Assembly (NCBI GenBank): GCA_937871935.1
Contig: CALMQI010000391.1
Span: 1-32,260 of the forward strand
From: an uncultured Burkholderiales bacterium
GTDB taxonomy: Bacteria > Pseudomonadota > Gammaproteobacteria > Burkholderiales > Burkholderiaceae_C
Length of the DNA: 32,260 bases
Reading direction: 5' to 3'
The notes below the pieces were generated by a model. The model was not told where the DNA came from. It saw only the letters and a list, made by a program, of their open reading frames with translations, and did not search any database. Each line of letters begins with the position of its first letter. Position 1 is the first letter of the stretch. Positions 1 to 8,142 of this stretch are shown here, piece after piece. Both the position numbers and the translations under genes were made by a program.

Positions 1-555
1 GTCGCCGACCTTCGTTTCGACGCCGCACCGGCCGTGCTGCTGGCCGCGGCGGCCGACCCCTGGGCGCTGGCGCGTCGGGTGCGCGATGCCGGCCGCATCG
101 TGCTGGCGGCCGACGCCATCGGCGCCGCGCAGCACATGCTCGACTCGGCCGTGGCCTGGGCCGGCGAGCGGGTGCAGTTCGGCCGCCTGATCGGCAGCTT
201 CCAGGGCCTCAAGCACACGCTGGCCGAAGCGGTGACGCTGCTCGAACCGTGCCGCGCGCTGTTGTGGCAGGCCGCGCACGCGCACGACCAGCAGGCCGAT
301 GACGCAGCGCTGCTGGCCTGCCACCTGAAGGCGCACGTCGGCGACGTGAGCCGCGAGGTCGCGCGCATGACGACCGAGGCGCACGGCGGCATGGGCTTCA
401 CCGATCTGCTCGGCCTGCACCACTGGTTCAGGCGCTGCGCCTTCGACCGCCAGTTTCTCGGCACGCCGGCGCAGTGCCGCGACGAGGCCGCTTCGCTGCA
501 GGGCTGGGACCAGCCCCTGCCCACCACCACTCTACCGACAGGAGTCACCGCTTGA
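1..555 (+). CDS. Acyl-CoA dehydrogenase, C-terminal part (5' end outside window)
   Basis: The open frame runs in from base 1 (VADLRFDAAP...), so the GTG at 34 in the ORF track is not a real start. The segment holds the C-terminal helical domain of an acyl-CoA dehydrogenase: AVAWAGERVQFGRLIGSFQGLKH is the usual family signature, followed by TEAHGGMGFTD. The enzyme would use FAD to form a 2-enoyl-CoA. Two places normally hold the catalytic glutamate. The helix-G position reads DAGRIVLAADAIG, with no Glu before the Arg. The C-terminal position reads FLGTPAQ instead of YEGT. Both therefore appear to lack the base. That pattern is known for the non-catalytic subunit of heteromeric ACADs such as the mycobacterial ChsE pairs, so a partner may lie just upstream. 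The stop overlaps the next gene's TTG start (TTGA), which indicates translational coupling. Family call firm; subunit role inferred. Confidence 0.88.
   Translation, partial: VADLRFDAAPAVLLAAAADPWALARRVRDAGRIVLAADAIGAAQHMLDSAVAWAGERVQFGRLIGSFQGLKHTLAEAVTLLEPCRALLWQAAHAHDQQADDAALLACHLKAHVGDVSREVARMTTEAHGGMGFTDLLGLHHWFRRCAFDRQFLGTPAQCRDEAASLQGWDQPLPTTTLPTGVTA
540..554 (+). promoter_or_regulatory. Ribosome binding site that decides a TTG start
   Basis: AGGAG at 540-544 sits 7 bases before TTG at 552-554. The ORF track starts this gene at 474, but the upstream 26 codons lie inside the preceding ACAD and encode no recognisable domain. The first family-like residues (GRVAAIIGMGDS) follow shortly after the TTG. 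The TTG/TGA overlap is a typical coupled junction. Confidence 0.75.
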
Positions 556-1781
556 AGACACCCGACCGCTCCCTCGGCCGCGTCGCCGCCATCATCGGCA
601 TGGGCGACTCGTACGCCGACAAGCAGGACGTCAAGGACCCGCTGCAGCTCGCCACCGAGGCGAGCTGGGCCGCGTTCAAGGACGCCGGCATCCGCAAGGA
701 CGACATCGACATCCTGCTCACCGGCCGTTCGCCCTGGGCCGACCGGCGGCCGCAGTGGAACAACATCTTCGCCTCGCACATGCAGATGCCGGTGCGCATG
801 ACGACCGAGATCACCTTCCACGGTGCCGGCGTCAACGCCATGATCGGCCAGGCCGCGCTGGCCATCGCCGCGGGCGTGGCCGACTACGTGCTGTGCGTGC
901 AGTCGGATGCGGTCGAGCTGTTCATCGACGCCACCGCGGTGGGCGCGGCCACCGACGCCTGCCCGCAGTTCGAGTTTCCCTACGGCCCGACGATTCCGAC
1001 CATCTACGCGCAGCTCGCCTGCCGCTACATGCACGAGTTCGGGGTCACCGAGGAAGACTTCGCCGAGGTCGCGGTGCAGCGCCAGGAATGGGCGATCCAT
1101 CACCCGAAAGCGGCCAAGCGCAGGCACGGCCTGATCACCGTCGACGACGTGATGCGCTCGCCCTACATCTCGTCGCCGCTGCGGCGCTGGATGTGCGCCA
1201 CCTGGGGGCCGGGCGGCACCGCGGGCGCCTTCGTCGTCACCAGCGTCGAACGCGCGAAGCAGGCCAAGCGCCCGATCTACATCCACGGCTTCGGCACCTG
1301 CACCACGCACGAGTACCTGTGTGAGCGCATCAACCTGCGCAAGAGCCGCATCCCGCTCGGGCCGCTGCCGGCCATCACCACCACCGGCGCCGCCCACGCC
1401 GCGCGCGAGGCCTACGCGATGGCCGACATGACACCCGCCGACATGCAGCTCGGTGCGCTGGCCGGCAACTTCTCGCACACCGTGCTCGTGCAGCTCGAAG
1501 ACCTGGGCTTCGCGCCCAAGGGCCGCGCCATGGACTTGGTGCGCAGCGGGCGCATGCGCCCGGGCGGCGACTTCCCGGTCGACACCAACGGCGGCTGGAT
1601 GGGCTTCGGCCAGCCCGGTATCTCGGTGGCCGCCGACTCGCTGGTCGAGACCGTGCGCCAGTTGCGCGGCGACCCGCTCGGTCTGCTCGCCGGCAACTCG
1701 CCCAAGCGCGCGATGGCGTATTCGGCCGGCGGCATGCTGGCCTGCCACAGCGCCGTCATCCTCGGCACCGAAGCCCAGTAG
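552..1781 (+). CDS. Thiolase-like protein without nucleophilic cysteine (SCP2/Ltp2-type, probable retro-aldolase)
   Basis: A 409-residue protein of the thiolase/lipid-transfer (SCPx, Ltp) superfamily. The start AAIIGMGDS, the middle AALAIAAGVADYVLCVQSDA and the C-terminal DTNGGWMGFGQPG all follow the thiolase plan. Where true thiolases have the acyl-accepting cysteine (xCASGxxA), this protein has TFHGAGVNAM, so a normal Claisen mechanism is unlikely. Proteins of this kind partnered with DUF35 act as retro-aldolases on beta-hydroxyacyl-CoA in steroid side-chain degradation, and the next gene is a DUF35 protein. It differs from its two relatives in this window: the segment that reads IYDSF or IYDCF there reads LAGNFSHT here. 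It may therefore use another substrate or chemistry. The exact reaction is not determinable from sequence. Confidence 0.85.
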   Translation: MKTPDRSLGRVAAIIGMGDSYADKQDVKDPLQLATEASWAAFKDAGIRKDDIDILLTGRSPWADRRPQWNNIFASHMQMPVRMTTEITFHGAGVNAMIGQAALAIAAGVADYVLCVQSDAVELFIDATAVGAATDACPQFEFPYGPTIPTIYAQLACRYMHEFGVTEEDFAEVAVQRQEWAIHHPKAAKRRHGLITVDDVMRSPYISSPLRRWMCATWGPGGTAGAFVVTSVERAKQAKRPIYIHGFGTCTTHEYLCERINLRKSRIPLGPLPAITTTGAAHAAREAYAMADMTPADMQLGALAGNFSHTVLVQLEDLGFAPKGRAMDLVRSGRMRPGGDFPVDTNGGWMGFGQPGISVAADSLVETVRQLRGDPLGLLAGNSPKRAMAYSAGGMLACHSAVILGTEAQ

Positions 1782-1792
1782 GAGCACACACC

Positions 1793-2236
1793 ATGTTGGA
1801 ACAAGGCGAATTCGCCGACTACACCGAATCATTCCCGACCCCGCGCGTCACGCAGGACGCGCTGCCCTACTGGGCCGCCGTCAAGGAAGGCCGGCTGCTG
1901 TTCCAGCGCTGCCCGGCCTGCCGCGGCGCGATCTTTCCACCGCGCTCGATATGCCCGATGTGCGAGGCCGGTGCCGTGCCGGTGTGGGAAGAGTCCAAGG
2001 GCGCGGGCAGCATCTACAGCTTCTCGGTCGTGCACCGGCCGCCCTCGGCGGTGTGGCGCGCGCGTTCGCCCTACACGATCGGCCTGGTGCGGCTCGACGA
2101 AGACTGGTTCCTGTTCACCGAGATCGAAGGCCGGCCCGAGGACATGGCGGTCGACAAGCGGGTGCAGGTGGCATTTCCCGAACGCGAGGTGCCGCTGCCG
2201 GTGTTCCGCCTTGCCGGCGGGGACGCACCGCGATGA
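1793..2236 (+). CDS. DUF35 zinc-ribbon/OB-fold protein, partner of the preceding thiolase-like protein
   Basis: This 147-residue protein has a rubredoxin-like zinc ribbon with four cysteines (QRCPACRG and ICPMCEAG, about residues 39-60). An OB-fold begins at GAGSIYSFSVVHRPP, the usual DUF35 linker signature. DUF35 proteins bind thiolase-like partners and are required for Ltp2-type aldolase activity, positioning the CoA substrate. It lies 11 bp after the thiolase-like gene, with AGGAG 8 bases before its ATG, and its stop overlaps the next start (ATGA). An extra N-terminal stretch of about 20 residues precedes the conserved PYWAAVKEGRL motif. The family is secure; the partner is inferred from adjacency. 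Confidence 0.9.
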   Translation: MLEQGEFADYTESFPTPRVTQDALPYWAAVKEGRLLFQRCPACRGAIFPPRSICPMCEAGAVPVWEESKGAGSIYSFSVVHRPPSAVWRARSPYTIGLVRLDEDWFLFTEIEGRPEDMAVDKRVQVAFPEREVPLPVFRLAGGDAPR

Positions 2237-3543
2237 ACGACGTGCGTGCCCTGTGGGACGCCGCGGCCGAAGGCATGGTGCCGGAAGTCCGGCAGGCGCT
2301 GCAGCTCAAAGGCGTGCAGGCGCTGCTGGCCTGGGTCAAGGAACGCTCGCCGATGCAGCGCGAGCGATTGGCGCAGGTCGACCCGGCCGCGGTGCGCAGC
2401 CTGGCCGACTTTGCCGCACTCGTGCCGCTGAGCACCAAGGACGATCTGCGCGCCGCGATGGACCGCGTCGGCAGCGCCCTGCCCCACCTGTGCGTGCCGC
2501 GCGAGGACATCGTGCTGTCGGGCCCGTCGGCCGGCACCAGCGGGCGCCAGACCTACCAGGCCTTCGACGCCCACGACCTGGACCGCAACGTCGAGCTGGC
2601 GGCGCGCCTGTTCTGGTGCAGCGGGCTGCGGCCGGGCGATGTGCTGCAGATGCTGGTCACGCCGTTCACGCCGGCGGCCGACATCTTCCGCCTCGGCGCG
2701 CAGCGCGCCGGCGCGCAGTGGATCATCCGCGACAACCACGAGCCAGCGCAGGTGCCGCGTTATGTCGAGGTCGCGCGCTCGCTCAAGCCCACCTTCCTGC
2801 AGGCCGGCGTGGCCACGCTGCGCGCCATGGCCCAGCACGCCGCGGCCACGCCCGAAGGCGGGGCGCTGCCCTACCGGCGCGCGATCCTGATGGGCGCGGC
2901 GCTCGGCGCGGAGGCGCGCGAGCAGTTCCGCCAGACGCTGGGCATCGAGGTCACGACGCTGTCGGGCCAGGGCTCGGACTTCAACCTCTTCAGCACCGAG
3001 TGCCCGGCCCACGACGGCGAGCACTGGCACGGCGAGGACATGACGCTGGTCGAGGTCGTCGACCCGGCCACCGGCGCGCCGGCGCGCGAGGGCGACGTGG
3101 GCGAGATGGTCATCACCGACTTCTACCGCCGCGCCACGCCGCATGTTCGCTGGCGCACCGAGGACATGGTGCGTGTGCACCCGGGCGTGTGCAGCTGCGG
3201 CCGCACGTCGCGCCGCTTCACGCTGCTCGACCGGCTGGCCAACCGCGTGCCGGTGCGCGGCAGCGCCGTCTATCCGTTCCAGGTCGAGACCGCGCTGTCG
3301 CGCAGCGATGCCGGCCGCAATCTCGAATTCGCGCTGGTGCGCCGGGCGGTCGAGCCGCAGACGCTGGAAGTGCGCCTGCTGCGCCCCGCCACGCTGGCCG
3401 ACGACGCCGCGGCCGGCGTGGCGCAGCGCCTGCAAGCCCACCTCGACGCCGAGTTGAAGCTGCCCACGCAGGTGTCGTTCCACGACGACCTGCCGCGCGT
3501 CGGCTACAAGACGCTGCGCGTGCTCGACGACAAGACGGCGTGA
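2233..3543 (+). CDS. PaaK-like AMP-forming acyl-CoA ligase
   Basis: A 436-residue ANL-superfamily adenylate-forming enzyme, the size of phenylacetate-CoA ligases (about 430). The ATP-binding loop reads SGPSAGTSGRQT. The A5-type region is degenerate (LSGQGSDFNLFSTEC) but aligns with PaaK. The PaaK-like segment VVDPATGAPAREGDVGEMVITDFYR follows, and VRWRTEDMVRV matches the hinge region. The C-terminal lysine segment GYKTLRVLD is present, so the enzyme should be active. It would convert a carboxylate, ATP and CoA to acyl-CoA, AMP and PPi. The ORF track extends the frame back to 1453, but ATG 2233 overlaps the DUF35 stop as ATGA and is the natural start. The substrate is not predictable; the context suggests an intermediate acid released or imported during side-chain or ring degradation. 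Confidence 0.87.
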   Translation: MNDVRALWDAAAEGMVPEVRQALQLKGVQALLAWVKERSPMQRERLAQVDPAAVRSLADFAALVPLSTKDDLRAAMDRVGSALPHLCVPREDIVLSGPSAGTSGRQTYQAFDAHDLDRNVELAARLFWCSGLRPGDVLQMLVTPFTPAADIFRLGAQRAGAQWIIRDNHEPAQVPRYVEVARSLKPTFLQAGVATLRAMAQHAAATPEGGALPYRRAILMGAALGAEAREQFRQTLGIEVTTLSGQGSDFNLFSTECPAHDGEHWHGEDMTLVEVVDPATGAPAREGDVGEMVITDFYRRATPHVRWRTEDMVRVHPGVCSCGRTSRRFTLLDRLANRVPVRGSAVYPFQVETALSRSDAGRNLEFALVRRAVEPQTLEVRLLRPATLADDAAAGVAQRLQAHLDAELKLPTQVSFHDDLPRVGYKTLRVLDDKTA

Positions 3544-3547
3544 TGCC

Positions 3548-5311
3548 ATGAGCCTTGCCACCGAGACCGCCGCCGGACGCGGCTCCGCCGCGATTCCCAC
3601 CGACTGCCACGGCCAGAACTTCTGGCGCATCGACCCCGCGGTGCAGGACCTGCTCGCGCTGAGCCTGGGCCGCGCCGAGCTCGCGCACTTTCGCCCGCAC
3701 TTCGACCGCCTGGGCGAACTCGCCGGCGGGCGCCTGGACGAACTCGCGGCCAGCGCCGAACGCCATCCGCCGGTGCTGCGCCCGCGCGACCGCTTCGGCC
3801 GCGACGAGGACTCGATCGACTACCACCCGGCCTACCGCGAGATGGAGCGCATCGCCTGGAGCGATTTCGGCCTGGTCGCGATGAGCCACCGCGCTGGCGT
3901 GTTCGGCTGGCCGGAGCCGGTGCCGCCGCTGGTCAAGTACACCTTCAAGTACTTGTTCGTGCAGGCCGAGTTCGGCCTGATGTGCCCCGTCAACGGCTGC
4001 GACACCGCCGCGCACGTGGTCTTCAAGCACGGCGACGACGCGCTCAAGGCGCGCCTGGCACGCGTGCTCAGCCAGGACATGAACGAGGTGCTGAAGATCA
4101 CCCAGTTCATGACCGAGAAGAACGGCGGCTCGGATCTCGGCAGCAACGAGTTGCGCGCCGAACGCGACGGCGAGCACTGGCGCCTGCACGGCGAGAAGTG
4201 GTTCTGCAGCCACACCGATGCCGACTACGCCCTGGTGCTGGCGCGACCCGCCGGCGCACCCGCGGGCACGCGTGGGCTGGGCATGTTCGCGGTGCCGCGC
4301 CGGCTCGACGACGGCAGCTTCAACCGCAGCCGCATCGTGCGTCTGAAGGAGAAGATGGGCACGCGCTCGATGGCCACCGGCGAGGTGATCTTCGACGGAT
4401 CGCTCGCCTACGCGGTGGGTGACGTGGCCGACGGCATCAGGACGGCGATGGCGCCCGTCAACCTGTCGCGTCTGTCGCACGGCGTGCGCGCCGCCGCGAT
4501 GATGCGGCGCTGCCTGAACGAGGCGCTGCAGGTGGCGCGCCAACGTGTCGCCTTCAAGAAGACGCTGATCGACCACCCGTTGATGCGCCGCTCGCTGCTC
4601 AAGCTGATGCTGCCGACCGAGCAGGCGCTGTCGGTGTTCGTCTTCACCGCGGCGGCGATGCGTGAGGCCAACGCCGGCCAGCCGCGCGCGCGCGCATTGC
4701 TGCGCATCGCCACCGCGCTGCTGAAGTTCCGCGCCTGCCGCGACAACGTGCGCGTGGCCACCGCGGCGATGGAAGTGCGCGGCGGCCTCGGCTACATCGA
4801 GGAGTGGGTGCATTCGCGGCTGGTGCGCGACGCCCACATCGGCCTGCTGTGGGAAGGCACGAGCAACATCAACGGGCTGGACATCATCACGCGCGCGGTG
4901 CGCAAGGACCGCGCCGAGGAGGCCTTGCACGCGGCCCTGCTCGAACGGCTGCAGCAGCCGGCCATCCCGACCGTGCTGCGCAGCGCGTTGACCGCGGCGC
5001 TCGATCGCAGCACGGCCTTCGCGCGCCGCATCGCCGACGACGCCGCACTGGAGGGCCATGCGCGTGCCGCGTCGTCCGCGCTGTACCACGCGCTCAGCGC
5101 CTGCCTGCTGGCCTGGGAGGGTGCCGCCATCGGCAGCGGCGGCGGCGATGCGCGCCGCCTGCTGCTGGCCTGGCTGGTGCTGCGCCACCGCGCCGGCCGG
5201 CACGACCCCTTCGACCTTGCGGGCGATGCACGCGAGCACGAGGTCGTCGACCTCTTGCTCGACACCGCGCCCGTGCCCCTGGCGCGCGCCCAGGCGCTGC
5301 TGGACACCTGA
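3548..5311 (+). CDS. AidB/DcaA-type acyl-CoA dehydrogenase (long form)
   Basis: At 587 residues this is longer than the usual 380-residue ACAD and matches the AidB/DcaA branch, which carries an extra C-terminal helical region. Typical motifs are QFMTEKNGGSDLGSNE (substrate/FAD loop), HGEKWFCSHTDAD, RLKEKMGTRSMATGEVIFDG and RGGLGYIEEW. LLWEGTSNINGLDI follows, with the glutamate near residue 436 at the MCAD-type catalytic position. It therefore differs from the other ACADs here, which have the helix-G glutamate. Some family members oxidise acyl-CoA and AidB itself binds DNA; the catabolic neighbours favour an enzyme role. It follows the ligase by 4 bp and is part of the same operon. Confidence 0.88.
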   Translation: MSLATETAAGRGSAAIPTDCHGQNFWRIDPAVQDLLALSLGRAELAHFRPHFDRLGELAGGRLDELAASAERHPPVLRPRDRFGRDEDSIDYHPAYREMERIAWSDFGLVAMSHRAGVFGWPEPVPPLVKYTFKYLFVQAEFGLMCPVNGCDTAAHVVFKHGDDALKARLARVLSQDMNEVLKITQFMTEKNGGSDLGSNELRAERDGEHWRLHGEKWFCSHTDADYALVLARPAGAPAGTRGLGMFAVPRRLDDGSFNRSRIVRLKEKMGTRSMATGEVIFDGSLAYAVGDVADGIRTAMAPVNLSRLSHGVRAAAMMRRCLNEALQVARQRVAFKKTLIDHPLMRRSLLKLMLPTEQALSVFVFTAAAMREANAGQPRARALLRIATALLKFRACRDNVRVATAAMEVRGGLGYIEEWVHSRLVRDAHIGLLWEGTSNINGLDIITRAVRKDRAEEALHAALLERLQQPAIPTVLRSALTAALDRSTAFARRIADDAALEGHARAASSALYHALSACLLAWEGAAIGSGGGDARRLLLAWLVLRHRAGRHDPFDLAGDAREHEVVDLLLDTAPVPLARAQALLDT

Positions 5312-5338
5312 ACCACGAACCGACCGGAGCATGACCCC

Positions 5339-6496
5339 ATGGATTTCGAACTGAGTGAAGAACAACGCGCGATCGCCGAGACGACGCGCCGTTTCGTCGA
5401 GAAAGAGATGCCGCGCCAGCAGGTGCTGCAGTGGTCGCGCGACAAGGTCGAGCCGCCGCAGGAGCTGTTCAGGAAGCTCGGCAAGATGGGCTACTACGGC
5501 TTCCTTCTGCCCGAGGCCTACAGCGGGCTGGAGAAGCCCGACCCGATGGGCATGCTGGCTTTCGTCGAGCAGTTCGCGCGCGCCTCGTCGGCCATCACCA
5601 CCGCCTGGGGCCGCGTCGCGGTGATCCTGGCGCCGCTGGTGGCCAAGTTCGGCACCCAGGCGCAGAAGGACATGGTGCTGCCCAAGGTCATGGCCGGCGA
5701 CATCTTCATGGCGCTGGGCCTCACCGAGCCCGGCTCCGGCAGCGACGCGGCGTCGCTGCGCACCACCGCCGTCAGGCGCAGCGACGGTCACTGGGTCATC
5801 AGCGGCGAGAAGCTGTATTGCTCGCAGGCCAAGTCGGCCGGCTTCCTGATCCTGGCTGCACGCACCGACCCGCACGCCGTCAAGCAGGAGGGCATCTCGA
5901 CCTTCCTGATCCCCAACCCGGGCAGCAACCCGGCGATCGAGCTGACGCGCATCGAGACCATGGGCCTGGGGCCGGTGCCGACCTTCTCGGCCCACTTCCG
6001 CGACCTGGTGCTGCCGCCGGACGCGCTGATCGGGGCCGAGAACAAGGGCTGGCAATGTGTGCTCGGCGGGCTGGACAACGAGCGCCTGTACCACGGCGCC
6101 ATCGGCGTCGGTGCCTCGCAGGCCATCATCGACGAGGTGGTGGCCTATCTGAAGCAGCGCGTGCAGTTCGGCAAGCCGCTGTCGAAGCTGCAATCGGTGC
6201 GCCACAAGATCGTCGACATGCAGTTGCGCACCGACGCCGCGCGGCTGCTGGTCTACCGCGGCGCCAGCGTGCTGGAGAAAACCGGCGCCTGCCACAACGA
6301 GGCCTCGTTCGCCAAGGTGGCCGGTGCCGAGTGCTACATGCACTGCGCCTACACCGGGCTGCACCTGCTGGGCGGCTACGGCTACACCGTCGACTCGGGC
6401 CTGCCGATGCACTTTCAGGACGCCAAGCTGTTCGAGATCGGCGGCGGCGCGATGGAGGTGCAGCGCGACATCATCGCGCGCGGCATGGGGCTGTAG
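5339..6496 (+). CDS. Acyl-CoA dehydrogenase, helix-G (isovaleryl/long-chain) catalytic type
   Basis: A complete 385-residue ACAD. It begins with MDFELSEEQRAIAETTRRFV, has the LGLTEPGSGSDAASL flavin/substrate loop (about residues 127-140), and ends with LLGGYGYTVDSGLP and IGGGAMEVQRDIIARGMGL. The C-terminal position of the medium-chain base is Gly (IGGGA, not YEGT). A glutamate is present at residue 248 in LDNERL, the place used by isovaleryl- and long-chain ACADs. It should therefore be catalytically competent, with a geometry often linked to branched or bulky acyl chains. It follows the AidB-type gene by 27 bp with GGAGC upstream of the ATG. The following CoA-transferase-like gene starts on the base after its stop. 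Confidence 0.92.
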   Translation: MDFELSEEQRAIAETTRRFVEKEMPRQQVLQWSRDKVEPPQELFRKLGKMGYYGFLLPEAYSGLEKPDPMGMLAFVEQFARASSAITTAWGRVAVILAPLVAKFGTQAQKDMVLPKVMAGDIFMALGLTEPGSGSDAASLRTTAVRRSDGHWVISGEKLYCSQAKSAGFLILAARTDPHAVKQEGISTFLIPNPGSNPAIELTRIETMGLGPVPTFSAHFRDLVLPPDALIGAENKGWQCVLGGLDNERLYHGAIGVGASQAIIDEVVAYLKQRVQFGKPLSKLQSVRHKIVDMQLRTDAARLLVYRGASVLEKTGACHNEASFAKVAGAECYMHCAYTGLHLLGGYGYTVDSGLPMHFQDAKLFEIGGGAMEVQRDIIARGMGL

Positions 6497-7291
6497 GTGG
6501 CAGCGTCGAACGGAAAGCTGGCGAGCCTGGCCGACGCCGCCGAACTCGCGCGCGGCGCGGCGCGCGTCGCGCTCGGTGGCTGGAGCTTCAGCCGCCGGCC
6601 GCTGGCCGTGGCGATGCACTGGGCCGCGCACGGTCTGCGCTTCGACGAACTGCTGGTGCTGACCGGCGGCATCGAGACCGATCTGCTGGCCGCTGCCGGC
6701 GTGACGCAACGCGTGCGCGGCTTCTACCTCGGCATGGAGGCGCTGGGCATGGGGCCGGGGCTGAAGGCCGGCTGCGACGTGATCGAGGAGACCGAGACCT
6801 CGCTGATGCTGGGCCTGAACGCTGCGGTAGAGGGCGCGTCCTTCCTGCCGCTGGCGGCGCGCCACGGAGTGGCGCTGGCGCAGGTGCGGCCCGACTTGCG
6901 CCGCGTGCGCTGTCCCTACACCGATGAAGAGCAACTCGCGATCCCGCCCTTGCCCATCACCGTCGCCTACGTGCATGCCTGGCGCGCCGACCGCCGAGGC
7001 AATGCGGTGTTCGGTGGCCACCGGGCAGCCGACCGGCTGCTGGCGCTGGCGGCGCAGCGCACTGTCGTGAGCTGCGAAGAGCTGGTCGACGACATCACGG
7101 CCGGTGGCGTCGAAGCCGACCTCACCGAACCCCTGGTGAGCATGGTCGTGCACGCGCCCGGCGGCGCCCGGCCCGGCGGCTGCCTGCCCGGCTACGAGGC
7201 CGACTGGCCGGCACTGCTGGACTACACGGCACTCGACCGCGACAGCGTCGCCGGCTGGGCCCGTGCACGGCTCGAAGGAGGGGCACGATGA
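6497..7291 (+). CDS. CoA-transferase family I alpha-like subunit, resembling IpdA
   Basis: A 264-residue protein starting at GTG immediately after the ACAD stop. It begins KLASLADAAELARG and RVALGGWSFSRRPLAVA, the family-I CoA-transferase alpha-subunit pattern (GctA/CatI/IpdA). A glutamate-rich stretch, VIEETETSLMLGLNAAVEGASFLPL (Glu97, Glu98, Glu100), lies where the family has its conserved E.s....lrAaa.G.pFlP motif. In IpdA a functional glutamate is, as I recall, in this region. IpdAB hydrolyses the last alicyclic ring of steroids rather than moving CoA. The beta-like gene follows with an ATGA overlap. Ring hydrolase versus true CoA transferase is left open; the beta subunit's missing glutamate favours the former. 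Confidence 0.82.
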   Translation: MAASNGKLASLADAAELARGAARVALGGWSFSRRPLAVAMHWAAHGLRFDELLVLTGGIETDLLAAAGVTQRVRGFYLGMEALGMGPGLKAGCDVIEETETSLMLGLNAAVEGASFLPLAARHGVALAQVRPDLRRVRCPYTDEEQLAIPPLPITVAYVHAWRADRRGNAVFGGHRAADRLLALAAQRTVVSCEELVDDITAGGVEADLTEPLVSMVVHAPGGARPGGCLPGYEADWPALLDYTALDRDSVAGWARARLEGGAR

Positions 7292-8136
7292 ACGACGACA
7301 CCACCCACAGCGACGCGCCGGCCGACGTGGCCGAGATGATGGTCTGCACCATGAGCGACTGGCTGCTGCGCGCCGAGGTCATCCAGCTCGGCCTGGCTTC
7401 GGCGCTGAACCAGGTCGCCGCGCTGCTGGCGCAGGCGCGCACCAACGGCCAGGGCCCCGCGCTCGAAGACCCGGCGGCGCTGACGCTGACGCGTGCCCAG
7501 CGCCCGGCCTTCCTGAGCCGCAGCGAGCGCGCCGCCCAGATCGGCGCGCTGCGGCGCTACGAGGCGCCCGAATGGATCGGCCAGATGATGCCGCGCCTGG
7601 CCGGCCGCGTGCGCCAGTTCGTGCGCCCGCTGCAGATCGACGCCCAAGGGCGCATCAACAGCCTGCGCGTCGCCGACAAGCAGGGGCGCCTGCGCCGCTT
7701 CGCCGGCCTGGCGGGGCTGGCCGAACTGGCCGAGATCGCGCAGCCCTTCCTCGTCTACCTGCCGCAGCAGGACAGCCGCTGCTTTGTCGATGCGGTCGAC
7801 TTCGTCGTCGCCGACCCGCTGGCCGCGCACGCGCCGGGTGTCGGCCATGTGGTGATGGTCACCGACCTCGCGGTGTTCGAGTTCACGTCGGCCGGTGCGC
7901 GCGCCCTCAGCCGCCACCCCGGCGTGACGCACGAGCAGCTGCGCGAGCGCACGCCGGCTGGGGTGGCGGTGGGCAGCGTGCCGTACACGGCCAAACCGGA
8001 CGCCGCACTGCTGCAGCGGCTGCGCACGCAGATCGACCCGCATCACGTGCGCGACATCGAGTTCGCCAGCGGCCCGGCGCGGCGCGACGCGCTGCTGCGG
8101 CTGTACGAGCGGGAGGCGGCAGCGCCGCTGCGCTGA
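7288..8136 (+). CDS. CoA-transferase family I beta-like subunit, resembling IpdB, catalytic Glu not seen
   Basis: A 282-residue partner of the preceding gene (4-bp ATGA overlap). Family-like segments are EVIQLGLASALNQVAALLAQ, QFVRPLQIDAQGRINSL (equivalent to the aqiDrfGNiN motif) and CFVDAVDFVVADP followed by VVMVTDLAVFEF. True CoA transferases have an ExG glutamate that carries the acyl-glutamyl intermediate. The corresponding stretch here (ARTNGQGPALEDPAALTLTRAQ) has no ExG, and the glycine-rich GAGG loop is replaced by GLAGLAELAEIA. This fits a non-transferase function such as the ring hydrolysis of IpdAB. It is the last gene of block A; its stop lies 6 bp from the convergent MmgE/PrpD stop. 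Confidence 0.78.
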   Translation: MNDDTTHSDAPADVAEMMVCTMSDWLLRAEVIQLGLASALNQVAALLAQARTNGQGPALEDPAALTLTRAQRPAFLSRSERAAQIGALRRYEAPEWIGQMMPRLAGRVRQFVRPLQIDAQGRINSLRVADKQGRLRRFAGLAGLAELAEIAQPFLVYLPQQDSRCFVDAVDFVVADPLAAHAPGVGHVVMVTDLAVFEFTSAGARALSRHPGVTHEQLRERTPAGVAVGSVPYTAKPDAALLQRLRTQIDPHHVRDIEFASGPARRDALLRLYEREAAAPLR

Positions 8137-8142
8137 GCTGCT

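Noticed and set aside
1453-2232. N-terminal extension of the PaaK-like ligase in the ORF track
   Set aside because: The extension lies out of frame over the thiolase-like and DUF35 genes, and the ATGA overlap at 2233 is a clear start.
2233-3543. Naming the ligase paaK (phenylacetate-CoA ligase)
   Set aside because: Only family similarity is visible; no other phenylacetate genes are present, and PaaK-like ligases act on many acids.
3218-7153. 1311-residue ORF on the minus strand
   Set aside because: It lies opposite four well-recognised plus-strand genes, is low-complexity His/Arg/Ala/Gln-rich sequence and has no domain. It is a shadow caused by high GC.
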